From: an uncultured Caulobacter sp.
GTDB taxonomy: Bacteria; Pseudomonadota; Alphaproteobacteria; Caulobacterales; Caulobacteraceae
Assembly: GCF_937900395.1 (NCBI RefSeq)
Contig: NZ_CALCDX010000178.1
Coordinates: 1-31,285 of the forward strand
Direction of reading: 5' to 3'
DNA length: 31,285 bases
Position 1 is the first letter of the stretch. Each line of letters opens with the position of its first letter. Positions 14,250 through 22,813 of the stretch are shown here, one piece after another. The notes under the pieces were generated by a model that saw only the letters and a list, made by a program, of their open reading frames with translations, ran no database searches and was not told where the DNA came from. The translations under genes were made by a program, and so were the position numbers.

Positions 14250-17087
14250 ATGTCCGCCTGTTTCCGCATCTGTGCGATCGGGGTCGCCGCGCTCCTGCCG
14301 GCCCATGCGGCGATCGCCGGCGCGCCCAACAGCCTCGGCGACAATCTCGTGAAACTGGCGGCGGAACGAGACATCGTGATCCTCTACGCGCCAGAACTGG
14401 TTGCGGGCCGGAGCGGCCGGGTCGTGCCGCCAGGCCTGTCGGCGCGGGCGGCGATCGAGGCGCTGCTGGTCGAGACAGGCGCCAGCGTTCGCGAGGTGCG
14501 ACGGGGCGTCTTCGTGCTCGAGAAACGCAGCGGCGCCGAGTCTCCGCGACCGATGGCGGCGCCCGAAAATGCGCGGCCCAGCGAGGTCGAGGCGGTGACC
14601 GTCACGGCTGCCTACGCCGCCAGCCTCGGCCGGTCCCTGGCCCTCAAGCGCGCATCGGCCTATGCGCTGGACGCCGTCAGCGCCGAGGACATCGCCCGCC
14701 TGCCGGCCGCCAACGCCGCCGAGGCGCTGCAGCTGGCGCCGGGCGTCAGCCTGGAGCGGCACCGAGGCGTAGGCCTCTATGTCAGCATCCGAGGTCTGGG
14801 TCCTCAGTTCCAGAACGTCTTGCTGAACGGCCGCCCGCTGGCCATGAACGACCTCGTCGAGAACGGCGGCTTCCGCGGGCGGCAGTTCCGCTTCGAGGTC
14901 CTTCCCGCTGACGTCATCGACCAGATCGAGGTCGCCAAGTCCACCACCGCCGACATGGACGAGGGGGCGCTGGGCGGCAATATCGACGTGCGGACGTTCA
15001 AGCCGCTGGATCGCGGGCGGCGCTCGGTCGTATCGGTGCGCATGTCCGAGGGCCGCGTCGATCGGCGCGATCCGTCGGTGTCCGGCGTGTGGAGCTGGAT
15101 CGACGACAGCGGGCGTTTTGGCCTGCTGGCGGGCGGCGTAATCGAGCGGCGGCGCATCCGCAACGACCGGCTCTACCAGACCGGCTGGAACCTCAATCGC
15201 TTCACCAGCGTGCTCGGCCCCGGCCTCTACACCCCGACGCGCACGCGGCCGACGATCGAGCTCGAAGACCGCCGCATGGCGTCGGGCGACTTCACCTTGC
15301 AGTGGCGGCCATCGCCGCAATGGCGGCTGGACATCGACCTGCTGGCGACGCGTCTGGACGCCCATTACGACGAGTACGGCCTGGACATCTATCCGGACGA
15401 CGCCTCGATCTCGAACCCTCGCTTCGTACCGGGCAGTCAGGTCGTCAAGGGCGACACGGTGCAAGCCGGGATCATCGAGGACGCCCGCTGGATGGCCTCG
15501 CAGGAGACCAGCCTGAACCGCCACGACCTTTTCGCCCTTGGCATGCACGAACAGTGGACGAACGGCGCCTGGACGGTCGACGCTGACTACGCCTTCTCCC
15601 GCGCGCGCAGCTACCATCCGGACGATCGGGGCACGGTCCGCGCCCGCGTCGCCTTCTACGCGCCGCTGGAGTACGACTTCGGACACGGCCTGGCTGGCGG
15701 CCCTACCCTGCGTACGACACGCGACTACGCCGATCCCGCCAGTTTCGCTGGCCAGACCTTCGACTACACCTGGAAAGACTCGCGCGACACCGACCAGCTC
15801 TACCGATTGGACGCACGCCGCGACCTCGGCGACTACAAGTTGTCGTTCGGCTGGGAAGCGCACAACCGTAAGCGCGACTACCGGCGACGCGACTGGAACC
15901 TGGACGCCCTGGTCGGCACGCCCCTGACCAATCTGGGAGCCCAGTACTACGGCCGGACGCCGTTCGATGACTTCCTGGCCGGGACGCCGGCAGACCTGCC
16001 GCGCCGCTGGGTCGCGCCAAAGGCCCGCGCCTTCTACGACCTGCTCTACACGCCCGCGATCGCCGCCCAGGCGCCGTCCCTGACGGACTTGCGCAACTCG
16101 TTCGTGGTGCGCGAGGCGATCACCTCCGCCTATGCCCGCTATGACTTCACCGCCGTGCTGGGCCGACCGGTCAGCGGCGATGTCGGGCTGCGCTACGCTC
16201 GCACCCGCCAGACCTCGGTCGGGGTGGTCTCCAGCGGAGACGACTCGCTGCCCGTCCAATGGCGCAAGGACTATGGCGACTGGCTGCCCAGCGCCAACCT
16301 GCGGGTCGACTTAACCTCGAACCTCTTGCTGCGCCTGGCCGCCTCGCGGGTGGTCAACCGGCCCAACGTCATCGACAGCGCCCCGCGCATCACCCTGGCG
16401 CGCGACACCCCGACCGCCAATGGAGGCAATCCCGAGCTGGCCCCGTTCCTGGCCACCCAGGCGGACGTCTCGCTGGAGTGGTACTTCCCCGGCGGCGGAG
16501 CAGTCAGCCTGGCGGCTTTCGACCGGCGGCTGGACAACTACATCACCGCCCAGAACACGTTCATCGACGTTCCAGGGCGCGGCCAAATCCTGCTGTCGAC
16601 CAACGTCAACGGCGGCGACGCGCGGCTGCAGGGTCTGGAGGCCACCTTCAGTCGGGTGTTCCGCGAACTGCCGGCGCCGTTCGACGGGTTGGGCTTGCAG
16701 GGCGCGGCCACCCTGGTGCGCAGCCAAGCTAACTACTTCGCCGGCGACCGGGTGATCCGCGATGCGCTGCTGGGCCTGTCGCGCTCAACCTGGAGCGCGC
16801 TCGTGTTCTACGAGAAGGGCCGGGGCTCGGTGCGACTCGGCTACAACTGGCGCGGCTCCTACCTGACCTCGATCGGCAGTTCGGTCACGGCGCCGGCCAC
16901 CACGGCGGCGTTCGGATCGCTCGACGGAGCGGCCTCGTGGCGGCTGAATCGCCATGCCACCCTTTCCCTGGAGAGCGTCAACCTGGCCGACGCCCGCCGC
17001 TACGTCTATGGCGAGACCCGCGACCAGCCGATGGAGATCCATCACTGGGGCCGGTACCTGTCCGCGAGGATGAGATGGGCGTTCTGA
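14250..17087 (+). CDS. STN-domain TonB-dependent transducer receptor
   Basis: A 945-residue outer-membrane receptor. After a signal peptide (about residues 1-23) comes an STN domain (about 28-92, NSLGDNLVKLAAERDIVILY to RREVRRGVFVLEKR-like), the periplasmic module that contacts a FecR-type protein. A TonB-box-like EAVTVTA lies near 114-120. The plug follows with NAAEALQLAPGVSLERHRGV, SIRGLGPQFQNVLLNGRPLA and TADMDEGALGGNIDVRTFKP, then the barrel ending MRWAF. It resembles the TonB-Xanth-Caul (TIGR01782) receptors. The gene runs 13 bases into the following sigma-factor gene, so the signalling partners are co-translated. It is a paralogue of the receptor at 18756-21401. The start is less sure: no strong ribosome site is visible before ATG 14250. 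Confidence 0.85.
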   Translation: MSACFRICAIGVAALLPAHAAIAGAPNSLGDNLVKLAAERDIVILYAPELVAGRSGRVVPPGLSARAAIEALLVETGASVREVRRGVFVLEKRSGAESPRPMAAPENARPSEVEAVTVTAAYAASLGRSLALKRASAYALDAVSAEDIARLPAANAAEALQLAPGVSLERHRGVGLYVSIRGLGPQFQNVLLNGRPLAMNDLVENGGFRGRQFRFEVLPADVIDQIEVAKSTTADMDEGALGGNIDVRTFKPLDRGRRSVVSVRMSEGRVDRRDPSVSGVWSWIDDSGRFGLLAGGVIERRRIRNDRLYQTGWNLNRFTSVLGPGLYTPTRTRPTIELEDRRMASGDFTLQWRPSPQWRLDIDLLATRLDAHYDEYGLDIYPDDASISNPRFVPGSQVVKGDTVQAGIIEDARWMASQETSLNRHDLFALGMHEQWTNGAWTVDADYAFSRARSYHPDDRGTVRARVAFYAPLEYDFGHGLAGGPTLRTTRDYADPASFAGQTFDYTWKDSRDTDQLYRLDARRDLGDYKLSFGWEAHNRKRDYRRRDWNLDALVGTPLTNLGAQYYGRTPFDDFLAGTPADLPRRWVAPKARAFYDLLYTPAIAAQAPSLTDLRNSFVVREAITSAYARYDFTAVLGRPVSGDVGLRYARTRQTSVGVVSSGDDSLPVQWRKDYGDWLPSANLRVDLTSNLLLRLAASRVVNRPNVIDSAPRITLARDTPTANGGNPELAPFLATQADVSLEWYFPGGGAVSLAAFDRRLDNYITAQNTFIDVPGRGQILLSTNVNGGDARLQGLEATFSRVFRELPAPFDGLGLQGAATLVRSQANYFAGDRVIRDALLGLSRSTWSALVFYEKGRGSVRLGYNWRGSYLTSIGSSVTAPATTAAFGSLDGAASWRLNRHATLSLESVNLADARRYVYGETRDQPMEIHHWGRYLSARMRWAF

Positions 17088-17665
17088 CCTTCCGTGGCGC
17101 GGGCACGCGCGCCGATCCGCCCGATAGGCCCAGCGCTTCAGCGCCTGCCAACCCGCCACTGGAGGCGCCGCGCTTTGAGGCGCTGGTGTCACGCTATCGT
17201 CGTCCGTTGCTGCGTTTCTTCCAGCGCCGGTCGGTCGGGGTTGAGGACGCCGAGGACCTGACGCAGGAGGTCTTCATGCGGCTGTCGCAGCGGTTCTCGC
17301 GCCTGCACTGGGGCAATCCGGACGGGCTGGTGTTCACGGTCGCCGCCAACGCCCTGGTCGACCATGAGCGTCACCAGCGCTCGCGCCAGCGCGGACGCCA
17401 TGTCGAGGTCGATCCCGCCCTCCCCGCCGACGAGCCCACGGCGGAGGCGGCCCTGGCCGGACGCGAACGGCTGGCCAAGCTGGTGGCGGCTCTGAACGAC
17501 CTGCATCCGAATGCGCGCGCGGTCTTCGTGCTGTGCCGCTTCGAGAACCTGACCCAAGCCGAGGCGGCCGCGCGGCTGAACCTGTCGCTGAGCGCCGTCG
17601 AGAAGCACATGATGAACGCCCTGGCTCGCCTGCGCGAAGCTATCGAGACCGCGCATGACGCCTGA
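17075..17665 (+). CDS. FecI-type ECF sigma factor
   Basis: A 196-residue extracytoplasmic-function sigma factor. Region 2 (about residues 33-100) includes ALVSRYRRPLLRFFQRR and DAEDLTQEVFMRL, the core polymerase and -10 binding part. Region 4 (about 140-190) includes LNDLHPNARAVFVLCRFENL and the helix-turn-helix LTQAEAAARLNLSLSAVEKH, which reads the -35 element. The N-terminal ~30 residues are Pro/Ala-rich and not part of the fold. Start ATG 17075 overlaps the receptor end; the stop overlaps the FecR-like gene by 11 bases. It is presumably held by that protein until the STN receptor binds its substrate. Likely targets are the genes of this cluster, but no promoter could be confirmed. Confidence 0.88.
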   Translation: MGVLTFRGAGTRADPPDRPSASAPANPPLEAPRFEALVSRYRRPLLRFFQRRSVGVEDAEDLTQEVFMRLSQRFSRLHWGNPDGLVFTVAANALVDHERHQRSRQRGRHVEVDPALPADEPTAEAALAGRERLAKLVAALNDLHPNARAVFVLCRFENLTQAEAAARLNLSLSAVEKHMMNALARLREAIETAHDA

Positions 17666-18626
17666 CCAAGACCTCGATCCCCGCCGCTTGATGGCGGCCA
17701 GCCTGACCCGAGACCTGACCGCCGCCGAGCAGGCCGCTCTGGACGCCTGGTCGACCGCGTCCGCCGAGGCTCGCGAAGAGATCGCCCGCACGCGCGAGGT
17801 GTGGCTAGCGATGGGCCTGGCCGCCGACGAACCGACCGTTCGGGTGCTGCGCCGCGACGTTCGCCGTCAGGCGCGTATGGACCGCCCGGCCGCGCCGGAC
17901 CGTCGTCCGCTGATCGCGGGCCTCACCCTGCTCGCCGCCGCCTTGGTCGTGGGCGTGGTTGTGGAGGTCCAGCCGCAGGTCGACACCTATGCCGCGCCCG
18001 AGCACGCCCCGGCCCGCTTGACACTGGCGGACGGCAGCCATGTCGTGCTCAGCCCCGGCGGCCGCCTGACAACCCGCTTCAAGGCCCGCGCCCGCGATGT
18101 CTCGCTGGACGCTGGCGACGCCTTCTTCGAGGTCGCCCACGACAAGACGCGGCCGTTCGAGGTGGCGACCTCGGGCCGGACGCTGACCGTGCTGGGCACC
18201 CGCTTCAACGTGGCCGGCGGCGGTCGCCTGACGGTGTCACTGGTCGAGGGCTCGCTGCGCGTCAGCCAGCCGGGCGCGGCCAGCGTGGTTCTACGTCCCG
18301 GCCAGCGCTATGTCGGCGCGGCCGGGGTCGGCGGCGGCGCTCAAGCGGGCGACGCGAAGGCCGACGCGGCCTGGACCGAAGGCCGCGTCGTGCTCGTCGA
18401 TGTCAGCCTGTCCGAGGCGGCTGAACGGCTATCGCGCGCCTCGGGCCGCAAGGTCGCGCTGACCGATCCCGCCCTCGCCCGCCTTCGCCTGTCCGGCTCG
18501 CTGGATATCGGCCGGATGGACGACGTCGGCGCGGCGCTAGAAGCCCTCCTGCCGGTGCGCGCACGGCTCACCCCCAGCGGAGACTTGAATCTATCTCCGG
18601 ACGAGAGATCGTCTCGGCACGGATAA
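17655..18626 (+). CDS. FecR-type anti-sigma regulator
   Basis: A 323-residue single-pass inner-membrane protein. The cytoplasmic part (about 1-80) contains a DUF4880-like helix bundle (AAEQAALDAWSTASAEAREE) that binds the sigma factor. One membrane segment follows (86-105, LIAGLTLLAAALVVGVVVEV). The periplasmic FecR domain has LTLADGSHVVLSPGGRL, RDVSLDAGDAFFEVAHD and TVLGTRFNVAGGGRLTVSL. The C-terminus (DVSLSEAAERLSRASGRKVAL...LRLSGSLDIGRMDDVGAALE) resembles a secretin/TonB short (STN-like) domain, expected to contact the receptor STN domain. It overlaps the sigma-factor gene by 11 bases. It relays substrate binding at the outer membrane to the sigma factor. Confidence 0.88.
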   Translation: MTPDQDLDPRRLMAASLTRDLTAAEQAALDAWSTASAEAREEIARTREVWLAMGLAADEPTVRVLRRDVRRQARMDRPAAPDRRPLIAGLTLLAAALVVGVVVEVQPQVDTYAAPEHAPARLTLADGSHVVLSPGGRLTTRFKARARDVSLDAGDAFFEVAHDKTRPFEVATSGRTLTVLGTRFNVAGGGRLTVSLVEGSLRVSQPGAASVVLRPGQRYVGAAGVGGGAQAGDAKADAAWTEGRVVLVDVSLSEAAERLSRASGRKVALTDPALARLRLSGSLDIGRMDDVGAALEALLPVRARLTPSGDLNLSPDERSSRHG

Positions 18627-18755
18627 AATCGAGACTTTTCAACAGGATCGTCGCAAATATTTCACCGACGTCGGACTGAGGGCCGGTGTCGGCACTTCCG
18701 TTCTTCTGCCCTGACCCGCGCCTCCCCGCGGGCCCAGCAAAGACCGGGGGATACC

Positions 18756-21401
18756 ATGTCCAACTCGAAGTTCCTGTTCGCGCCCTGCGCGGGCGCCGTC
18801 GCCGTTCTCGCCTTCGCCGCCCTCGGCGCTGGCCAGGCCCAGGCCGCCGACACCGCCGCGACCGCGCCAGCCGCCGAACCGGCTGACGCCGTCGACGCCG
18901 TCGTCATCACCTCGTACGGCAAGAGCCTGCAGGCCGCCGCCGCCCTGAAGCGCTCGGCCGACTACGGCCTGGACGCCGTCAACGCCGAGGACATTGGCAA
19001 ATTCCCCACCCGTAACGCCGCCGAGGCGCTGCAGCTGGTCACCGGCGTCACCATCGACCGCCAGCGCGGCGCCGGCCTCTATGTCAGCGTCCGGGGCCTG
19101 GGTCCCCAGTTCCAGTACACGGAGCTGAACGGCCGCTCGATCGCCGTCAACGACCTGATCGAGAACGGCGGCGCCAAGGGCCGTCAGTTCCGCTTCGAGG
19201 TGCTGCCCGCAGAGCTGATCTCACAGATCGAGGTGGTGAAGACGCCGACCGCCGACATGGATGAAGGCGCTCTGGGCGGCAATATCAACATCAAGACCTT
19301 CAAGCCGTTCGACCTGGGCAAGAAGGCCGCCTTCTCGGTGCGCGAAACCTACAACGACGTGCGCAAGAAGGCCGACCCGTCGGCCTCGGGCCTCTACAGC
19401 TGGACCAACGAGAACAAGACCCTGGGTCTGCTGGCCTCGGGTCTCTACGACGAGCGCCATGTGCGCAACGACCGCCTGTACATGGTCGGCTGGAACCTGG
19501 ATAAGTTCAAATCCGTGCTGGGCTCGGGCCTCTACACCCCAACCCGCACCCGCCCGACGGTCGAGACCGAGCATCGCAAGCTCTATTCAGGCGCGGTGTC
19601 GGGCCAATGGAAGCCCAACAGCGACTTCCAGACGGACGTCGACCTGCTGGTGACCCGGCTGGACGTCGACTACGACGAGTTCGGCCTCGACATCTATCCG
19701 GACGACGCCACCTTCGCGACGCCGCAGTTCGTGGCGGGCAGCCAGAAGGTCGTCGGCGACACTGTCGTGGCCGGCACGATCAACAACGTGCGCTGGATGG
19801 CTTCGCGCGAGACCAGCCTGAACCGCCACGACCTGACGATCTTCGGGATCAAGCAGGCCTGGACGCCGGGCGCCTGGGCGTTCAACGCCGAGTACGGCTA
19901 TTCGCGCGCCCGCAGCTATCATCCGGACGGCAAGGCCACGACCCGCGATCGCATCGCGTTCTTCGCGCCGCTGAGCTTCGACTTCTCGCGCGGGTCGACG
20001 TCGATCCCGCAGCTTACCACCACCGTCGACTACACCAACCCGGCCAACTTCGTCGGCCAAGCCTTCGACTACACCTGGAAGGACTCGCGCGACAGCGACG
20101 AGACGTTCCGCCTGGACGGCTCGCGCGTCTTCTCGGGCTGGTTCACCAAGATCGCGTTCGGCGCCGAACAGCACAACATGAACCGCACCTATCTGCGTCG
20201 CGACTGGGTGTTGAACGACATCCTGAACACGCCGCTGACGACCCTGGGCGCCAGCTTCTACGAGACCATGCCCTATAAGGGCTTCCTCAAGGACTTCGCC
20301 GGCAACACGCCGCGCACCTGGGTCACCCCGACCAGCGACGCCTACTACAAAAAGATGTACACCTCGGCCGTGGCGGCTCAACCGTGGTCGGCGGCCGACC
20401 TGCGCAACTCGTTCATCGTCGACCAGAAGATCCACAGCGCCTATGTGCGCGGGGACTTCAAGTTCGACCTGGCCGGCGTGCCGGTCAGCGGCAATCTGGG
20501 CGTCCGCTACGCCGAGACCAAGCAACTGGCCAGCGGCACGCTGACCAGCGGCTCGACGCCGGTGCCCGTGGGCTATCTGAAGGAATACAAGAACTGGCTG
20601 CCCAGCCTGAACGTCAAGCTCGACCTGCGTGACGACCTGGTCGGCCGCCTGTCAGCCTCGCGCGTCGTCAACCGTCCCAACGTCACCGACAGCGCCCCGC
20701 GCATCAGCGTCAGCCGCGACTCGCCGACGGCCTCAGGCGGCAACCCGGACCTGGATCCGTTCCTGGCCGACCAGTACGACGCCTCGCTGGAGTGGTACCC
20801 GGCCCCGACCACGGCCGTGACCGCCGCGGTGTTCATCAAGACGATGGACAACTACATCACCGCCCAGAACACCACGATCCAGGTGCCCGGCCGCGGCGAC
20901 GTGCTGCTGTCGGCCAGCGTCAACGGCGGCGACGCCGAGGTGCGCGGCTTCGAAGCCGCCTACAACCAGTCGCTGTCGTTCCTGCCCGCCCCCTTCGACG
21001 GCTTCGGCGTGCAGGCCTCGGTGACCTTGGTGGACAGCAAGGCGAACTATTTCGCCGGCAACCGCCAGATCAAGGACGACCTCGTGGGCCTGTCCAAGCA
21101 GAGCTACAATCTGGTCGGCTACTACGAGAAGGGCCCGATCAGCGCCCGCCTCGGCTGGTTCTGGCGCTCGCGGTATCTGCAGTCGATCGGCAGCACCACC
21201 ACCGCCCAGTCCTATATCGCCCCCTACGGCTCGCTGGACGGATCGCTCTCCTACCAGATCACCCCGCAATACGCGGTGACCCTGGAAGGTTCGAACCTGA
21301 CTGACGAGGTCCGCTTCACCTACGGCAAGACCAAGGACCAGCCGATGGAGATCTATCACTGGGGCCGCACGGTCTCGCTGACGCTCCGCGGCAAGTTCTG
21401 A
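18756..21401 (+). CDS. TonB-dependent receptor without STN domain, paralogue of the transducer
   Basis: An 881-residue outer-membrane receptor with a signal peptide ending GAGQAQA (about residue 30), a TonB-box-like DAVVITSYGKSL (47-58), plug landmarks NAAEALQLVTGVTIDRQRGA, SVRGLGPQFQYTELNGRSIA and TADMDEGALGGNINIKTFKP, and a barrel ending in Phe. It is collinear with the receptor at 14250-17087 through nearly the whole plug and barrel, with long identical runs such as ENGG-x-x-GRQFRFEVLPA. It lacks the N-terminal STN module. Start ATG 18756 has GGGGG/GGGGA upstream. The 129-base gap after the FecR-type gene (18627-18755) probably holds its promoter, perhaps recognised by the cluster sigma factor, but no clear element was identified. 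Likely the bulk importer of the substrate sensed by the first receptor. Confidence 0.87.
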   Translation: MSNSKFLFAPCAGAVAVLAFAALGAGQAQAADTAATAPAAEPADAVDAVVITSYGKSLQAAAALKRSADYGLDAVNAEDIGKFPTRNAAEALQLVTGVTIDRQRGAGLYVSVRGLGPQFQYTELNGRSIAVNDLIENGGAKGRQFRFEVLPAELISQIEVVKTPTADMDEGALGGNINIKTFKPFDLGKKAAFSVRETYNDVRKKADPSASGLYSWTNENKTLGLLASGLYDERHVRNDRLYMVGWNLDKFKSVLGSGLYTPTRTRPTVETEHRKLYSGAVSGQWKPNSDFQTDVDLLVTRLDVDYDEFGLDIYPDDATFATPQFVAGSQKVVGDTVVAGTINNVRWMASRETSLNRHDLTIFGIKQAWTPGAWAFNAEYGYSRARSYHPDGKATTRDRIAFFAPLSFDFSRGSTSIPQLTTTVDYTNPANFVGQAFDYTWKDSRDSDETFRLDGSRVFSGWFTKIAFGAEQHNMNRTYLRRDWVLNDILNTPLTTLGASFYETMPYKGFLKDFAGNTPRTWVTPTSDAYYKKMYTSAVAAQPWSAADLRNSFIVDQKIHSAYVRGDFKFDLAGVPVSGNLGVRYAETKQLASGTLTSGSTPVPVGYLKEYKNWLPSLNVKLDLRDDLVGRLSASRVVNRPNVTDSAPRISVSRDSPTASGGNPDLDPFLADQYDASLEWYPAPTTAVTAAVFIKTMDNYITAQNTTIQVPGRGDVLLSASVNGGDAEVRGFEAAYNQSLSFLPAPFDGFGVQASVTLVDSKANYFAGNRQIKDDLVGLSKQSYNLVGYYEKGPISARLGWFWRSRYLQSIGSTTTAQSYIAPYGSLDGSLSYQITPQYAVTLEGSNLTDEVRFTYGKTKDQPMEIYHWGRTVSLTLRGKF

Positions 21402-21443
21402 TCCCTCCCCTGAACGCCCTCTGCTCTTAGAGGTCGTCACCTC

Positions 21444-21484
21444 GCGCGGACCGGTCATACGCCGGCCGGTCCGCGCCTTTTCCT
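21444..21484 (+). terminator. Intrinsic terminator after the second receptor
   Basis: GCGCGGACCGG (21444-21454) pairs with CCGGTCCGCGC (21466-21476) around an 11-base loop, followed by CTTTTCC. It lies 43 bases past the receptor stop and 16 bases before the phospholipase-like gene. It may reduce readthrough and lower the amount of enzyme compared with receptor. Confidence 0.7.
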
Positions 21485-21499
21485 TCCCATGAGGTCGCC

Positions 21500-22546
21500 A
21501 TGCGCCCGCTGTTTCTCGCCGCCGCCCTGTCGGTTGTCGCCTTCGCAACCCAGGCGGCCGAAGCGCCGAAGATCAACAGCCTGCACTGGCTGGGCTCGCA
21601 CAACAGCTACCGTCCAGAACTCGATCCCGCCGCCCTCGCGCACCAGCGCCAAGTGATGGGCGAGCGCTCGCGCGGCGTCGAATACGGTCATCCGCCGATC
21701 ACCGTTCAGCTGGACCTCGGTGTCCGTCAGCTGGAATTCGATCCCTACGCCGACACCGGCGGCGGTCTCTATGCCGCTCCCTACGCCAAGGACCCCGCCA
21801 AGCTCGCGATCATGAAGACGCCGGGCGCCAAGGTGCTGCACGCCCCGGTCGTCGACGCCCGCACCCTGTGCCTGCGTCTGTCCGACTGCTTCGTCGAGGT
21901 CGCGACCTGGTCCGAGGCCCACCCCGATCACCAGCCGATCGTGCTCTTCGTCAACACCAAGGAAGAGCCGTTCAACACCTCGGCGATCCCGGACCCGCCG
22001 CTGTGGACCGAGGCCGACTTCGCCAGCCTGGACGCCGACGCGATCAAGGCGTTCGGCCGGGATCGCATCATCACGCCCGACGACGTTCGCGGAACGCGCG
22101 CCACCCTGCGCGAAGGCGTCACCGGCGGCGATTGGCCGACGGCCGCCAGCGCGCGCGGCAAGGTGCTGCTGGTGCTGGACGCCAATCCCCGCATCGAGGA
22201 GGCCTATCGCACCGGTCACCCGTCACTGAAGGGCCGTGTCCTGTTCGGCCTCTATGCCGAGGACCAGGCCGAGGCGGCGGTCTTCAATATCCAGGACCCG
22301 CGCCCGGAAGAAACCCGTATCAAGGCCCTGGTCGCCCAAGGCTTCCTGGTCCGCACGCGCAGCGACGCCGACACCAGCGAGGCCCGCAACCACGACCTTG
22401 GCCGCCTGAAGTCGGCCGAGCAGTCGGGCGCACAGATCATCAGCACCGACTACTATCCAAGCGCGCCCGATCCGCTGGACCTGAAGTTCGTGGTGCGCCC
22501 GTCGTGGTTCACGCCAGGAGAGGACCTTGCCCCGCCCGCTCGCTGA
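21500..22546 (+). CDS. Exported Ca2+-dependent PI-PLC-like phosphodiesterase
   Basis: A 348-residue protein with a signal peptide (MRPLFLAAALSVVAFATQAA). It matches the Ca2+-dependent phosphoinositide-specific phospholipase C1-like family. The first catalytic histidine lies in WLGSHNSYRPE (His34), followed by LDLGVRQLEFDPYAD (Glu79, Asp81, possible calcium ligands), a second histidine in KVLHAPVVD (His114), and the strand IVLFVNTKEE. Family enzymes cleave phosphoinositide headgroups. The C-terminal half includes RGKVLLVLDANP and GAQIISTDYYP, usual for this TIM barrel. ATG 21500 has a GAGG ribosome site. It follows two TonB receptors and a sigma/FecR pair, suggesting release of an inositol-phosphate compound that the receptors sense or import. 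Substrate is inferred. Confidence 0.78.
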   Translation: MRPLFLAAALSVVAFATQAAEAPKINSLHWLGSHNSYRPELDPAALAHQRQVMGERSRGVEYGHPPITVQLDLGVRQLEFDPYADTGGGLYAAPYAKDPAKLAIMKTPGAKVLHAPVVDARTLCLRLSDCFVEVATWSEAHPDHQPIVLFVNTKEEPFNTSAIPDPPLWTEADFASLDADAIKAFGRDRIITPDDVRGTRATLREGVTGGDWPTAASARGKVLLVLDANPRIEEAYRTGHPSLKGRVLFGLYAEDQAEAAVFNIQDPRPEETRIKALVAQGFLVRTRSDADTSEARNHDLGRLKSAEQSGAQIISTDYYPSAPDPLDLKFVVRPSWFTPGEDLAPPAR

Positions 22547-22813
22547 CGATCACCGAAGGCCTGGGCGGATAGCCTTCGACAAAGTCCGGCCGCCGGGATC
22601 GTCCAGTAGTCCTTGCCGCCGGCGAACCCGCCGATTGCCTACCCTTCCACGCCACAGTACTACGCCGCTTGGCAGCGGCTTTACACAGCGCCGTAACCGG
22701 AGTTCCCTACAGATTACAGGGCTCTGAGTAGGCGCACGCGGCATCCGCCGAAGGCGCCAAACCGAGTGGAAGACGACGGCCACAGATCCGGCGAATGCGG
22801 CATCATATTACCG
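22547..22813. other. Intergenic region between convergent PI-PLC-like gene and guaA
   Basis: About 267 bases between genes that converge. A small hairpin CGAAGGC/GCCTTCG (22554-22560 with 22572-22578) may mark the end of the phospholipase-like transcript but has no T-tract. No tRNA, repeat or credible small gene was recognised. Confidence 0.5.

Noticed and set aside
14169..16259. A 696-codon antisense frame opposite the STN receptor
   Set aside because: High-GC genomes give long antisense frames. The opposite strand encodes a full receptor with conserved motifs, and the antisense product has no recognisable domain.
18627..18755. ECF sigma promoter before the second receptor
   Set aside because: The AT-rich CAAATATTTC stretch does not fit a FecI- or PvdS-like -35/-10 pair with correct spacing, so no site is called.
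22554..22578. Hairpin CGAAGGC/GCCTTCG as terminator of the PI-PLC-like gene
   Set aside because: The stem is only 7 bp and no T-tract follows; mentioned only as a possibility.
22550..22783. A 77-codon frame in the gap after the PI-PLC-like gene
   Set aside because: The product is Arg-rich with no signal, motif or good ribosome site; it looks like chance.
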